Source of the DNA: a virus
DNA length: 53,126 bases
IMG/VR virus record: IMGVR_UViG_3300026116_000048
Location: 1-53,126 of that record
Reading direction: 5' to 3' (one strand)
Position numbers and translations under genes: made by a program. Shown piece by piece: positions 22,511 to 31,944 of the stretch (position 1 is its first letter; every line of letters begins with the position of its first letter). Below the pieces are notes generated by a model. The model worked only from the letters and a program-made list of their open reading frames with translations, made no database searches and was not told the origin of the DNA.

Positions 22511-23191
22511 ATGCCGACACCAGCTTGGAATGCAATAGGCGGAATGCCATTGATAGTCACCGGAACCGGCGGTGGGGCATCGCCATCGGATATTTATGGA
22601 AGTCGAGTTGGGCCGATTCCGGGTGTCAACGGTCCATCACTCAACTCGGTTTATCCGAACTTGAGTGGAACCAATTCAGCGGCTTCAGGTGCTTTAATGT
22701 CAGAATTGACCGGGCACCTCTCACCGCAAACTTTAGCGGCGATCAACGATGCGGCGGCGAGTTTCGGAGTTTCCAGCGGAATGCCAGGAAGCGGATTGGC
22801 GATGAATCGTTATCCTCGTGATGTTGGTCTGGCGACCGAAGATTTGATACATCGAGGAATTGGAGATTATGCGAGTCTCGTTCCGTCTGTATCGGCGACT
22901 CAGACAGTCAGTCCGGCGCAATCAGCCTCGCTGAACACGGAAATAAACGCGACCAATGCGGTCAATGCGGCGGCTCCGAATCCGGCATCGGCTGGCACAT
23001 ATGCACAACAATTATTCGACCGATATTTGGGCCAGATGAGCAGGCCGTCGGGCGGGACAGGATCAACCATGCCATGGTACGCGCAGGCTGTGAATGCTGG
23101 AGGATCGGGATGGGGACCGGCTGCCGGTGTGACAACGACAAGAACAAACCGAGATAACCCGCTTGGGCTACTTCCACCGGGAGGATTTTAA
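22511..23191 (+). CDS. Gly/Ser-rich virion protein
   Basis: A 226-residue protein rich in Gly, Ser, Ala and Pro with low-complexity stretches. One block, LSPQTLAAINDAAASFGVSSGMPGSGLAMNRYPRDVGLATEDL, is helical and looks conserved-phage-like. It lies three bases after the adaptor gene and before two helical ejection-type proteins. It is probably a small internal or tail virion protein; no enzymatic motif is visible. The C terminus is Gly/Pro-rich (NPLGLLPPGGF). Confidence 0.55.
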   Translation: MPTPAWNAIGGMPLIVTGTGGGASPSDIYGSRVGPIPGVNGPSLNSVYPNLSGTNSAASGALMSELTGHLSPQTLAAINDAAASFGVSSGMPGSGLAMNRYPRDVGLATEDLIHRGIGDYASLVPSVSATQTVSPAQSASLNTEINATNAVNAAAPNPASAGTYAQQLFDRYLGQMSRPSGGTGSTMPWYAQAVNAGGSGWGPAAGVTTTRTNRDNPLGLLPPGGF

Positions 23192-23192
23192 T

Positions 23193-24404
23193 ATGGCGCT
23201 TGCTCCACCACCACCGTGGACCTCATTCACGCCGCTTGATTTCGTCAATGCGGCTTCGTCTGGTGCACACCTCGGTCTTGAACAGGCTGGTCAGATCAAT
23301 GCCGCGAACGAGGCGGCAGATCGGCTTAGACTTGGTTATGCTCAACTGGCGGCAGAAAATGCGAGGGCAGGAATGGCTGCGGCTGCGTCGGAACGTGAAG
23401 CAAATGCTGCGAATGCGCTTCGGTTTTCACAACAAAACGCTTTGAATCAATTTCGGGAAGGAGAATTGGAAGATCGAAAAGCTTCGAATGCTTTAGATCA
23501 GCAGAAATTCGATACTACACAGGCTGGAAATGCCAAATTGATGAATGAGACATCTAATCTTTTTAACGATCTTTCGAACGCAAAAAGTCCATCAGACCAA
23601 TTAAAGACACTCTCAAAATATCCAACTGCCGCCCATGCGCTTAAAGCCGGAATTCTTAATGATTTTGTTCAAAAACCAGAACAACCTCCAGCGTCGGTCA
23701 AATTGGTGGACGAAATTCAAAAAACTGAGCAGGCGGCAAATGATGCGTTTTCCAAAGGCGACACGACAGCCGCAACTCAACTCCGTGATCGGGCCGCTCT
23801 TCTGCGCGAACAAACCAAGGGACAGGAAGTGGTTACCGGATGGGATGATCAAGGTCGTCCAATTGTGCGAGTTGGCAAAGGTCTTGGTCAAGCTACCGTT
23901 GCAACGGAATCTCAAGCACAACAGAAACTAATTCGCTATGAAAATGCGATTGAGTTGATGAACCATTTGGACAAGGTTATGAAACCGGAGCACCTTGGGG
24001 CCGCTGGTGTTGCGGGTGAATGGATTCTGGATCGCTCGCTATCTCAATTAGTGCCAGAATTGATGAACAAGGATAGGGTTGATGCACGGTCTGCGTTGAT
24101 CGCACTCAGGGAGGGTTTATCGCGCGAAATGTCAGATGATCGAGGCAGGTTCAGTGCCGCAGACAGGGAAGAAATTATGCGGGCACTCCCGAGCAATGGA
24201 ATATTCGAGAGTTTGCCTGACGCTTCACAACGCATTTCGACAGTGCGCAACATTCTCACTCAACGCGCACGAAATTATTCAAACGCGATTGGCCAATCAA
24301 CCCCACCGCTTTGGACACTCAGCCCTGATGAAATCAAATCTTTGTTTAAACAAGGCAAGATTGACGAAAAGTCGGCATTGAATGCACTAATTCGATTTTA
24401 CTAA
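23193..24404 (+). CDS. Internal virion (ejection-type) coiled-coil protein
   Basis: A 403-residue protein from ATG 23193. After a short Pro-rich start it is almost wholly helical and Ala/Gln/Glu-rich (RLRLGYAQLAAENARAGMAAAASEREANAANALRFSQQNALNQFREG). The middle has GWDDQGRPIVRVG and the C terminus has AADREEIMRALPSNGIFESLPDASQRISTVRNILTQRARNYS. Such proteins are internal core or ejection proteins of podovirus-like phages, released into the host envelope with the DNA. It lies directly before the 965-residue gene. Inference from composition and order. Confidence 0.55.
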   Translation: MALAPPPPWTSFTPLDFVNAASSGAHLGLEQAGQINAANEAADRLRLGYAQLAAENARAGMAAAASEREANAANALRFSQQNALNQFREGELEDRKASNALDQQKFDTTQAGNAKLMNETSNLFNDLSNAKSPSDQLKTLSKYPTAAHALKAGILNDFVQKPEQPPASVKLVDEIQKTEQAANDAFSKGDTTAATQLRDRAALLREQTKGQEVVTGWDDQGRPIVRVGKGLGQATVATESQAQQKLIRYENAIELMNHLDKVMKPEHLGAAGVAGEWILDRSLSQLVPELMNKDRVDARSALIALREGLSREMSDDRGRFSAADREEIMRALPSNGIFESLPDASQRISTVRNILTQRARNYSNAIGQSTPPLWTLSPDEIKSLFKQGKIDEKSALNALIRFY

Positions 24405-24405
24405 G

Positions 24406-27303
24406 ATGGATCAAGCCGATGCCATAAAATTTCTTGGTGCGGATGATTCGAATACAAACGTCCCGCCTCTTTCTCCTGTAAATCCAAGCCCCACAAGCCT
24501 TGGTCCTCCAGCAATGGCCATACGCCCGACGGTGGCACAATCCGAACAGGAATTCCGGGATGCAAACCGGCAACCAGGAGTAGATTTTGATAGCGAAACC
24601 GGGGCATCGCCATGGGAGAGGTTCATGTTGTCGTTTCGGCGCGAGAGAAAGAATCAGGTCAAATATCTCGAGGATAAATATGGACCAGGAACAGTGCGAG
24701 AATCGAGCGATGGCGGATTAATCGTTCGTATTCCAGATAGCGAAAATCCCGGAAAGAGCAAAGACCTGCTTGTGGATGAAAGGAAAATGTCAGCCAAGGA
24801 TTTTATCGATCTTGCTGGCTCAGTGCCCGAAATCGCTGCCAGCATCTATGCAGTTTCAAAGGGCAAAAAGATGCCTTTTCTTAAGAATGGCATTGGTAGC
24901 GTTGCTAAAGATATTGCCACAGCAACTGCTGGCGCTGAAGGAACTGGGTTGATTAAAGACCTTGGGATGAACGTGTATGATCGCGGCACGTTGGATTTGG
25001 GCTCAACTGCCAACGAACGCGCCAAAATGGCCGGTCTTGACATTGCAGTTGGTGCAATCAGCTATCCAGTAGCGCGTTTCTTTCAATGGCTCAAGAATCC
25101 CGCCAATAGTTACCGGGGACAAGTTCAATTTGATGCTTTGGCGGCTCAGAAGTATTTCAAAGATAAGTATGGAGTGAGTGTGCCGTTAAGTGTGGGAGAA
25201 TCAACTGGCATGCCGCTTGCCGCACGCTCTGAGGTATTCATAGAGAAGATGCCCGGTGGCACAGGTCCGCTTCGGGAACTTAAATCTGAACAGGAGCAGT
25301 CATTTCGAAAGCTTCAGGAAATACTCATGGGCAATCCCGGCACAGACGAGCAAGTTGGACAGGCCGCGATTGACGCCATTCGAAGGAATATCGAACCGAC
25401 TGTTGGCGCAGAAACAGCCGCACGCCACGGATTGGGCATGCAAGCGCAATCAGCCATCGAAAGCATGATTGGAAAAGAAACAACGCCGGCACGCGAGCTT
25501 TACAAGTCCAGCCTTGGGAATGACATTCGACAATCGGTTATTGCCAAACGCGATGCGGCCAGAGCGGAGGCGGATCGGCTTTATGGAATTGCCAAATCCC
25601 TACCCGGTGGTGAAGGAAAGGTATTTGATGCTTCCGGGTTGCAATCTGACTTTAAAGACATTCTAAAATCCTTGCCATCATCCGAACAAATGGTGACCAA
25701 GCCAGTCGGATTGATAGATCAATTTGGAAATGAGATCAAAGAGAGCTCCAAGACAACGGCGACCCTGAGAGAATTCGTGCCGCCAAATGTGTTGCAACGT
25801 CTTGAAGCGGTGACAAATCTAAAGGACGCTAAATTCAGCCTCTCCGACCTTCAACAAATGCGCCGAGAGGTTTATGATGATATTGCAAAAGGTGAAGGCG
25901 TCCCCGGACTCGGCACACATTATCTTGCCGACATCGGGGACGCTTTGACCAAGGCGATTGACAAAGGCGTGTCGTCTCTTCCGAGTGGTGATCTCAAATC
26001 CGCGCTACAAGCAGCCAATCAGCATTACAAAAATCAGGTTGTTCCGTTCAACCGACAAGGGTTGACTGATTTATTCAGAAGTGCTGATGAACCGGGATTC
26101 GTCAGCGATTATGAAGTCGTATCACGATTGCTTGGTGGCGATAAATCGGTGCGTAATTGGCAATTAATGAAAGATAACGTCTCACCACCAGTTTTGGATC
26201 GCATGCGCCGAGCCGTGGCTGACAACATTCTTGAATCGAGCCGGTTGCCGGGAGAAAATACATTGGATGCCAAATCGTTCATATCGAATCTATACCAATT
26301 TCGGATGAATTATCCCGAGATTGCAAAGGATGTGTTTTCTGGACAGGAAAACGAGTTATTCAAACAGGCCAAATTTCTCAAGTATGCTCAAGGCGATAAG
26401 ATCGATGAACAGCAGCTTTCGGCGTTGCTAAAAGACCCAAATGCAACGGCAGATAAGTTGAGAATTCTGGTCGAAGCAGAGCGCAAGAAAGATGAGATAT
26501 TTCGAAATCAGATAATGAAGGCCATTGGCTCTGGCGATTTGAATGAGCAGATGCTAAAACCCACCGAATTCGTTAATCGGATGCTGGATAAGGCAGAGCC
26601 GAAAGAAGTTGAGCAGGTTTTGTCTTCGATTTCCTCTAAACCGGAACTGGTTCAAGACCTTCGACAAAAGACGTTCGAAAAGATTTTCCGGGATGCTGCA
26701 CGTAATGCAACTGCTGAGGATGTGAACCGCATCATGTCGGGCGAGAACACGCATATTCTTTCAGGAGTGAAGATCGCTGATATGCTCAAAAATCCGACGT
26801 TCAACCACAAGGTAAAATCAATCCTTGGCCATGAACTTTATGGCGATCTGACTCAATATGTTAAACTCCAATCAGCCCCAGAACAGGCGGCCAAGTCATT
26901 CGCGGCTGCGGGCGGAATTGCGGCTGGAACACAGATTGCCAATCTTGAACGGCGTGGACCATTTGCATATCTCAGTGATTCGATGAGAAATTTTATTTTC
27001 TCAACAGTGCTGACAAGCAAGCCACTCCGATCCTATCTGACTCGCATTCCTGAGCAACCGGGAAAATGGTCACTTATTCTCAGTAGCCCGCCATTTCTTG
27101 AAGCTGTGACTAAAGAATTCGGAAAAGGGACCGGTGCGGACGCCTTCATGGCCAATCTCAAATCGGCAATTGATCGCAGTATGACGGCAACGCCTCCAAC
27201 GCAACGCACGCCCAGTCCTATTGTAACACGACCAATTGGTGATCGTGAAAACGAATGGCGACAGTGGCTAAATGGGACAAACACAATTCCAGCGACTCCT
27301 TAA
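24406..27303 (+). CDS. Large internal virion protein
   Basis: A 965-residue mostly helical protein. Features: a proline-rich N terminus; a recognisable block RRERKNQVKYLEDKYGPGTVRESSDGGLIVRI common to phage ejection-type proteins; then Ala/Gly hydrophobic regions (IDLAGSVPEIAASIYAVSKG, DIAVGAISYPVARFF) that could cross membranes; then long coiled-coil regions (DAARAEADRLYGIAKS, LAALLKD-type). Lysozyme or transglycosylase motifs are not evident, although internal proteins of podoviruses often carry one. Probably ejected with the genome to form a channel across the host envelope. Confidence 0.6.
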   Translation: MDQADAIKFLGADDSNTNVPPLSPVNPSPTSLGPPAMAIRPTVAQSEQEFRDANRQPGVDFDSETGASPWERFMLSFRRERKNQVKYLEDKYGPGTVRESSDGGLIVRIPDSENPGKSKDLLVDERKMSAKDFIDLAGSVPEIAASIYAVSKGKKMPFLKNGIGSVAKDIATATAGAEGTGLIKDLGMNVYDRGTLDLGSTANERAKMAGLDIAVGAISYPVARFFQWLKNPANSYRGQVQFDALAAQKYFKDKYGVSVPLSVGESTGMPLAARSEVFIEKMPGGTGPLRELKSEQEQSFRKLQEILMGNPGTDEQVGQAAIDAIRRNIEPTVGAETAARHGLGMQAQSAIESMIGKETTPARELYKSSLGNDIRQSVIAKRDAARAEADRLYGIAKSLPGGEGKVFDASGLQSDFKDILKSLPSSEQMVTKPVGLIDQFGNEIKESSKTTATLREFVPPNVLQRLEAVTNLKDAKFSLSDLQQMRREVYDDIAKGEGVPGLGTHYLADIGDALTKAIDKGVSSLPSGDLKSALQAANQHYKNQVVPFNRQGLTDLFRSADEPGFVSDYEVVSRLLGGDKSVRNWQLMKDNVSPPVLDRMRRAVADNILESSRLPGENTLDAKSFISNLYQFRMNYPEIAKDVFSGQENELFKQAKFLKYAQGDKIDEQQLSALLKDPNATADKLRILVEAERKKDEIFRNQIMKAIGSGDLNEQMLKPTEFVNRMLDKAEPKEVEQVLSSISSKPELVQDLRQKTFEKIFRDAARNATAEDVNRIMSGENTHILSGVKIADMLKNPTFNHKVKSILGHELYGDLTQYVKLQSAPEQAAKSFAAAGGIAAGTQIANLERRGPFAYLSDSMRNFIFSTVLTSKPLRSYLTRIPEQPGKWSLILSSPPFLEAVTKEFGKGTGADAFMANLKSAIDRSMTATPPTQRTPSPIVTRPIGDRENEWRQWLNGTNTIPATP

Positions 27304-27308
27304 CGTGC

Positions 27309-27470
27309 ATGCCATTCCGATCTGAAGCCCAAAGACGGTTTCTCTGGTTAAAACATCCAGAAATAGCTAGAAAATGGGCACACGAATACCCCAATAGTCA
27401 GTACAATCTTCCAAAACACTCAGGTAAGGGAAAAGAGCATCGCACTTTCCGCAAAAAAACATCGCGGTAG
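27309..27470 (+). CDS. Small conserved phage protein (MPFxSEAQRRF family)
   Basis: A 53-residue basic protein from ATG 27309. The start MPFRSEAQRRFLWLKHPEIARKWAHEYP is a familiar short phage family (MPxKSxAQRRxx..xPxIAKKWxxE), present in many siphoviruses and podoviruses and always small. Its role is unknown; it may bind DNA or capsid protein. It follows the large internal virion gene and precedes a small membrane protein. Confident as a gene because of family resemblance, unsure about function. Confidence 0.7.
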   Translation: MPFRSEAQRRFLWLKHPEIARKWAHEYPNSQYNLPKHSGKGKEHRTFRKKTSR

Positions 27471-27495
27471 AGCACTTTGCAAAATTGGCACGGTC

Positions 27496-27690
27496 TTGGC
27501 TAAGTTCGGGAGAATGCTCCATATTGCTGGCGGGATATTAATCGCGATAATCGTAATAATAGTGGCGGCGATATTCATTCCTTTGTTTTTCAAAATCATC
27601 GAGCCGATCGTTCTCGCGATTGTGTATATAATCCTCGGACCATTTATGCTCTATGATTGGCTTAAAAAGAAATTGAAAAAAGAACTTTAA
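27496..27690 (+). CDS. Small two-helix membrane protein, holin-like
   Basis: A 64-residue protein with TTG start at 27496 or ATG at 27514. Two long Ile/Val/Leu segments (residues 11-31 and 36-53) separated by FFKIIEP and a lysine-rich C terminus WLKKKLKKEL suggest a hairpin inner-membrane protein with cytoplasmic tail. Size and layout are compatible with a class II holin, though a clearer holin lies at 41907. Its stop overlaps the convergent scaffold stop. Confidence 0.5.
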   Translation: MAKFGRMLHIAGGILIAIIVIIVAAIFIPLFFKIIEPIVLAIVYIILGPFMLYDWLKKKLKKEL

Positions 27691-28898
27691 CCCTTCAAAT
27701 CCTTCAATTCCTCGGCAAACGTCTTTTTAGCAGGTGTATTGGTCGAATCTCCCCCCGGTCGTTGGGTCTTTCCCGGATCACTGTCTTTCAACTCAGCAAT
27801 CTGTGCCTGTAATTCAGCAATTTGTTCTTTGGCTTTGTTCAGGTCGTAGCGCAGAACTGGAAATGCGGCCGCACGCAGGCGCACATTGGCATCGAGAGTA
27901 ATTCTCTGCGCTTCAGTGAGGCTGGTTCCGTTGTGCCGGCTGTCTACCAGGGCGAGCGATTTGGTGAATAAATCGGCCCGTTGTTTGTCCTTCGGATCGG
28001 GTTGGAATACATCCGGGTTTTTCTCCGAAATATCGGTGTTGACCTTCGTCCAGGTGCTGGCGATCCATTCCCGGCGTTTATTGGCTTCGGCAATCTCAGC
28101 ATCACCGCGTTCTTTAGCCTTGGACTTTTCTTCAGCCAAAGCTTTGTTGCGCATGTAATCGAGGCGATGCAGTTCGTTGATATGATTGAGGACGGTTTGC
28201 GCCGAGTCACCGAATAATTCCTTGGCCGCAGCGGTCGCCTTACCCATAGATGACTTGGCAAGGTGATAGAGTGAACCGAAATCTTCCCATGTGGCAGCGC
28301 GCGTGCCAGTTTCACCGTTGGCCTGCTTGGTGACGACTTCAAGTCCGCTGACAATTTGTTTGGCGAATTCGGCGGCCTGGTCGAACGGCTTATCGTATTT
28401 CTCTTTGAATTCCGGAGAGGCTTCCTGTTTGAGTGCTCGAATTTCCGATTGCCGCTCTTCAAGATGCTTTTCTAGAGTGGTAATGCGCTCAGTCAATGCC
28501 GTGGTATCTTTGCCTCGTTTTTCGTAATCGGTGACTTTGGCGTTCAGTTCGTTAAGTTTGGCTGAAAGCGTTTTATTCTCGGATTCAATGCGCGAGGCAT
28601 ATTCCCTCAGACCCTTTGGCGTTTGAATGGTCTTATCAGGTTTGCCTTTGTCATCCGCTGGCTTTTGAGGTTCTGGCGGTTTTGCATCCGGTTTTTTATT
28701 GGGATCTGGACTCTCCGGCTCTTTCGGCTCGATGGCCTTGGCCGGTTTCTCCATGTCCGACAATTCGGCAAAAATATCTTCACCTGAATTACCGGCCATT
28801 GGCGCGGCGGGAGCATCGGAAGTTTTATCGGCGACGGGAGCAGTAACGGGTGCGGCAACTACACCTTCGGGGGCGAGATTAAGGATGCGTCGTAACAT
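27687..28898 (-). CDS. Capsid scaffolding protein
   Basis: A 403-residue, highly charged protein. Pro/Ala/Lys-rich disordered N-terminal 90 residues (AIEPKEPESPDPNKKPDAKPP), a long coiled coil (residues 100-170, YASRIESENKTLSAKLNELNAKVTDYEKR...ITTLEKHLEERQSEIRALKQE), another helical stretch with LAEEKSKAKERGDAEIAEANKRREW, and a positively charged small C-terminal helix-turn-helix-like end (KKTFAEELKDLKG) fit phage scaffold proteins, which direct shell assembly and then exit. It sits on the minus strand, separated from the capsid gene (35301, + strand) by the glycan cassette, which is unusual. Confidence 0.7.
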   Translation of the reverse strand: MLRRILNLAPEGVVAAPVTAPVADKTSDAPAAPMAGNSGEDIFAELSDMEKPAKAIEPKEPESPDPNKKPDAKPPEPQKPADDKGKPDKTIQTPKGLREYASRIESENKTLSAKLNELNAKVTDYEKRGKDTTALTERITTLEKHLEERQSEIRALKQEASPEFKEKYDKPFDQAAEFAKQIVSGLEVVTKQANGETGTRAATWEDFGSLYHLAKSSMGKATAAAKELFGDSAQTVLNHINELHRLDYMRNKALAEEKSKAKERGDAEIAEANKRREWIASTWTKVNTDISEKNPDVFQPDPKDKQRADLFTKSLALVDSRHNGTSLTEAQRITLDANVRLRAAAFPVLRYDLNKAKEQIAELQAQIAELKDSDPGKTQRPGGDSTNTPAKKTFAEELKDLKG

Positions 28899-28916
28899 AG
28901 GCTATGTGGTTATGAA

Positions 28917-29183
28917 TTATAATTTGCTGAACGATATAATTGCGCAATTTGTGGGAGTAAAACCGTTGGCTGCGCAAGCTTGCCGCAACAGTTCTTTAAG
29001 ATCTGGCTGATGATCGGGTGTTATTTCATCAAGCATAATTATATTACCAAATTTCCACGAGTGTGGGTATTCGTTTTTCTCAAACCCAACGAAGTAGCAG
29101 ATTTTTTTCGTTTGTGGTAATTCTTGCCGGTGACACCCGAACAAGAGTGACGTTGATAAAAGAAGCAAGACGATCCGTACCAT
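28917..29183 (-). CDS. Small phage lipoprotein
   Basis: An 88-residue protein with a lipoprotein signal: basic start, hydrophobic core and lipobox LLFGC with C17 as lipid attachment site. The mature part begins HRQELPQTKKICYFVGFEKNEYPHSW and is hydrophilic. It would be exported and anchored in a membrane. Phage lipoproteins serve as outer spanins (Rz1) or superinfection-exclusion factors; no proline-rich Rz1 pattern is seen, so I lean to exclusion, but without proof. Genes around it are otherwise unrelated. Confidence 0.6.
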   Translation of the reverse strand: MVRIVLLLLSTSLLFGCHRQELPQTKKICYFVGFEKNEYPHSWKFGNIIMLDEITPDHQPDLKELLRQACAANGFTPTNCAIISFSKL

Positions 29184-29185
29184 GA

Positions 29186-29464
29186 TTATTCGGTTGGTTT
29201 AACAGTTCTCGGTTGTGGATCTAAATCGTGCTCTAATCCGCTCTTGGGATATTCGGGTTCGGGCGGATCGGATTCAGCCAGATTCTCAAGGATTCGGCGG
29301 TACATCTTTGCACCGCGTATCATATCCGAATTCAGATCGGGTTCAGCAAGCAATTCTGCATTAGCAAAAGCGAACACTTTCGCGGCATCGGGGCCATGAG
29401 TCCATCCGGACCATTTGTCGGAAAGAGTTTTGTCTTTGAGAAAGATTTCTTTATCTTTAGCCAT
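29186..29464 (-). CDS. Hypothetical protein
   Basis: A 92-residue protein from the internal ATG at 29464 (the frame is open to 29608, but the upstream part reads as a shadow of the next gene). The sequence MAKDKEIFLKDKTLSDKWSGWTHGPDAAKVFAFANAELLAEPDLNSDMIRGAKMYRRILENLAESDPPEPEYP is charged and helical with an acidic Pro-rich tail. Two bases separate it from the lipoprotein gene. No family recognised. Confidence 0.5.
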   Translation of the reverse strand: MAKDKEIFLKDKTLSDKWSGWTHGPDAAKVFAFANAELLAEPDLNSDMIRGAKMYRRILENLAESDPPEPEYPKSGLEHDLDPQPRTVKPTE

Positions 29465-29466
29465 AA

Positions 29467-29727
29467 TCAATTCGAGTTTGGAACGTGCAGGATGTTTGAC
29501 GTTGTTTTGGGAACAAGTTTCGAGAGGTGTTCGACCTTTTCGGCGAGTGTATTCAGTGCCTCGGTGTGCGATGAACCGATTGCTTCGATGGTTGTTTTTG
29601 AATGCCAATCATTGAGTCCCATCATCTGAGTCGCGGCAACCATTGCGCCGCCATCTTGTCCGTTTGTAAACGTGATAGCGCTACAGCCTTTTGATAGCAG
29701 ATCGTTAATGCGTTCCTGAATGTTCAT
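29467..29727 (-). CDS. Hypothetical protein
   Basis: An 86-residue protein beginning MNIQERINDLLSKGCSAITFTNGQDGGAMVAATQMMGLNDW. A helical segment THTEALNTLAEKVEHLSKL-type follows. It overlaps the stop of the galactosyltransferase-like gene (ATGA), so it is translated as part of the glycan cassette operon. No enzyme motif is visible; unknown function. Confidence 0.5.
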   Translation of the reverse strand: MNIQERINDLLSKGCSAITFTNGQDGGAMVAATQMMGLNDWHSKTTIEAIGSSHTEALNTLAEKVEHLSKLVPKTTSNILHVPNSN

Positions 29728-30638
29728 AATTCTGAAAGTGGTTGACCGTCGTACCAATCGTGAAGTGGATTTTTTTGAATTGGGAATGAGCCGCCGGCCA
29801 ATATGTGTTTCCTCAGTGCCGCAATGTCCGGGAACGGGTCAAAGTTATTATCGAATCGTTTGCATTCCTGCATCATGCGAACAGCCGCCCACGATTTGGA
29901 ATTCGATTTTCCAATTTCACCCTTATCGCAGCGCTTCATCAATGGCTCCTGAAAGTGTAATTCCTCACTCTCATAGGTAAACATTCGGCGATCGTACTTA
30001 ACGGCATGACCCGTTCTCACGAGTGTTTCGCCAGTGAAGCAGTCCTCAGCTCCAACTCCAGTAGAATCGCAAATCGCTTCCGGCCATCCATTAATCTTTT
30101 CGAGCGCAGCAACTGGCAGACAAACTGAGCAACCAAACAGCCAATTTGGTGGACATGCAACCGCTTTTTTATCGCTACCTTTTTCGAAACGATGATCGTG
30201 GCCTTGTGGAAAGTCCATGAACTCAATCACGCGGCCAACTTGAATATTGAGATGCTTGACCTTTTGAAAAGCACCGCACGCGATGTAGTTACCAGTGATA
30301 GCCTCGCGTACAGAAGACAGCCATTGCGGGCCAAGCACTGAAAGATCGTCCACGTAAGCTATGTGATCATGTTTGGCATAGCAGAGCGCGGTATTTCGGG
30401 CAGAACTTGGTGCGAAATAATCATTTCTGGTAAGGCGATGCGGACCTTGCCAGACAGTCGGCTTTGGCGGTACGTGAAGCCAGCCTTCAAGTTTGGACCA
30501 TTTGCGTTCAGCGTGAAAGAAGTCCACGACGATGATTTGTATATCGTCGGACGGAAGTATCTGGCGACAGAGCGAGTCTCTGAACCATTCAACTTTACAG
30601 TCTCGCCGAGCCGTCATGTATGCCACACTGAGTCTCAC
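29724..30638 (-). CDS. Glycosyltransferase, GT2/galactosyltransferase-like
   Basis: A 304-residue GT-A-fold glycosyltransferase. Visible parts are a Rossmann-like start (RLSVAYMTARRDCKVEWF), ARNTALCYAKHDHIAYVDDLSVLGPQWLSSV with the DxD-like acidic motif VDD, and FGCSVCLPVAALEKINGWPEAICDSTGVGAEDC, matching the C-terminal galactosyltransferase signature (GWPE...GxGxED). It transfers a sugar from a nucleotide donor, presumably to a host surface glycan or the virion. The GTG start overlaps the upstream gene (GTGA). No membrane segments. Confidence 0.75.
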   Translation of the reverse strand: MRLSVAYMTARRDCKVEWFRDSLCRQILPSDDIQIIVVDFFHAERKWSKLEGWLHVPPKPTVWQGPHRLTRNDYFAPSSARNTALCYAKHDHIAYVDDLSVLGPQWLSSVREAITGNYIACGAFQKVKHLNIQVGRVIEFMDFPQGHDHRFEKGSDKKAVACPPNWLFGCSVCLPVAALEKINGWPEAICDSTGVGAEDCFTGETLVRTGHAVKYDRRMFTYESEELHFQEPLMKRCDKGEIGKSNSKSWAAVRMMQECKRFDNNFDPFPDIAALRKHILAGGSFPIQKNPLHDWYDGQPLSEL

Positions 30639-31207
30639 CTGACCCTCCCATCGTGAAAGTAAGATACGCCCTTGAGCAATTGCACAGGCCAGTTATTTTG
30701 TCGAACGACACTCAGCCATTGATCATCAACAGGGTTGCTGTGCTTCAGTTTTTTGCAAATGACAGTTGGCATTATCAACCCCGGAGGACCACTATTCGGC
30801 CAATTGGAATAATGGCTTTGACCAAGCACATAGAATTCAGAATTACAGGCCGGTCCATTTTCGCCAGACTCAATCTTTTCGAGCTGTGTTTGCCAATCGC
30901 CTTCAACCCATGCGTCATCGTCAAACAGCCAGCACCATCGACCTTTTGCCAACGTCATCAGGTCATCAATGAACTGGCCCATTTCGATATAGCCTCGTCC
31001 GCGTGGACCGATGAATGCCGTTACGCCAAACTCTTTTTCGAGTTCCGGCAATTCTGAAATGCGTTGTTGGTTATCGTCATCAACGCGCAGCAGGATTTGA
31101 ACGGCATCGAAATGCGTGGCGCTCTTTTTGATGGATTCAAGTGCTCGGCGCAGACCTTCAATCGGATTGATGGTAGGCATCAGAACACTAATGAGTGGTT
31201 GAGTCAT
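30635..31207 (-). CDS. Glycosyltransferase family 2-like
   Basis: A 190-residue protein with a GT2 fold: SVLMPTINPIEGLRRALESIKK at the N terminus, QILLRVDDDN with the catalytic DxD, then GRWCWLFDDDAWVEGDW and the acceptor-side PVDDQWLSV. It is shorter than typical GT2 enzymes (about 250), so the C-terminal lid may be missing or supplied by partners. Coupled to the next gene by ATGA. Acts on nucleotide-sugar donors; acceptor unknown. Confidence 0.75.
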   Translation of the reverse strand: MTQPLISVLMPTINPIEGLRRALESIKKSATHFDAVQILLRVDDDNQQRISELPELEKEFGVTAFIGPRGRGYIEMGQFIDDLMTLAKGRWCWLFDDDAWVEGDWQTQLEKIESGENGPACNSEFYVLGQSHYSNWPNSGPPGLIMPTVICKKLKHSNPVDDQWLSVVRQNNWPVQLLKGVSYFHDGRVR

Positions 31208-31944
31208 GTCGCTAAAGAATCTTCGGCAAGGTGCAGGTCCGAATTTTGAGGGCAGTCGGCCATAACGGGATGATTTCCATTAACAAAATTGGAGCAGTAT
31301 TGATTTGATTTTCCGCCCGGCATGCCTTTGATCACCGGCGAATAAACTTTTGCATTCCCCAACGTTGCCGCCCACCAAGAGAAAGTGCTATTCGCCCGGA
31401 AATGCACTTTGGCGGTCATCATTCTATAAAATGCCGGAATGGAAACGGCAGTTGTGCCGAGTCCGCAGGCATTGACGTTGCCATCAAATTCAGTCAGGCG
31501 CGTAGGCGAATCCGGAAATATCTCCCACGAAATATCCGCACTTCCGTAGCCATGTTTAAGGCAGGCATCCCAATAACATTCGTTGCCGAGACAAACCAAG
31601 CCAGCATCGATCATGTCTTGTCCGCGACGAATATCGAGCAGGACTTCCGGCGCTTTGACGGGCTTTAACTTCTCCAAAATCTCCGGCTTGAAACTGAACC
31701 ATTCACGGACCTGTTTGCGCGTATAAATCAGATCGTTTTGATGCTGATACATGCGTTCCGGCCATTCGATGTCTGGTTTGTGCTCATTTGGCCGAACTGC
31801 TTTTGGAATATTAAATATCTTCTCCCCGAACCATGGCCACGTGGAGAGCGTGTAACCGTTTTGATCGCACCACGCCAAGCCGTAGGCCACTTGGAAAAGG
31901 ATATTTCCCGTGCGACCAAGCAAAGGCAGGTAAACAGTTTTCAT
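31204..31944 (-). CDS. GT11-like fucosyltransferase
   Basis: A 246-residue enzyme resembling alpha-1,2-fucosyltransferases. The N-terminal LPLLGRTGNILFQVAYGLAW matches the GT11 GGLGNQLFQYA-type motif, the middle LLDIRRGQDM corresponds to the basic HxRRGDY donor-binding motif, and KVHFRANSTFSWWAATLG corresponds to the S(N)STFSWWxA signature. The usual His of HxRRGDY is replaced and Tyr is Met, so donor or activity may differ. Coupled on both sides. Likely adds a fucose-like sugar in the same pathway. Confidence 0.8.
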   Translation of the reverse strand: MKTVYLPLLGRTGNILFQVAYGLAWCDQNGYTLSTWPWFGEKIFNIPKAVRPNEHKPDIEWPERMYQHQNDLIYTRKQVREWFSFKPEILEKLKPVKAPEVLLDIRRGQDMIDAGLVCLGNECYWDACLKHGYGSADISWEIFPDSPTRLTEFDGNVNACGLGTTAVSIPAFYRMMTAKVHFRANSTFSWWAATLGNAKVYSPVIKGMPGGKSNQYCSNFVNGNHPVMADCPQNSDLHLAEDSLAT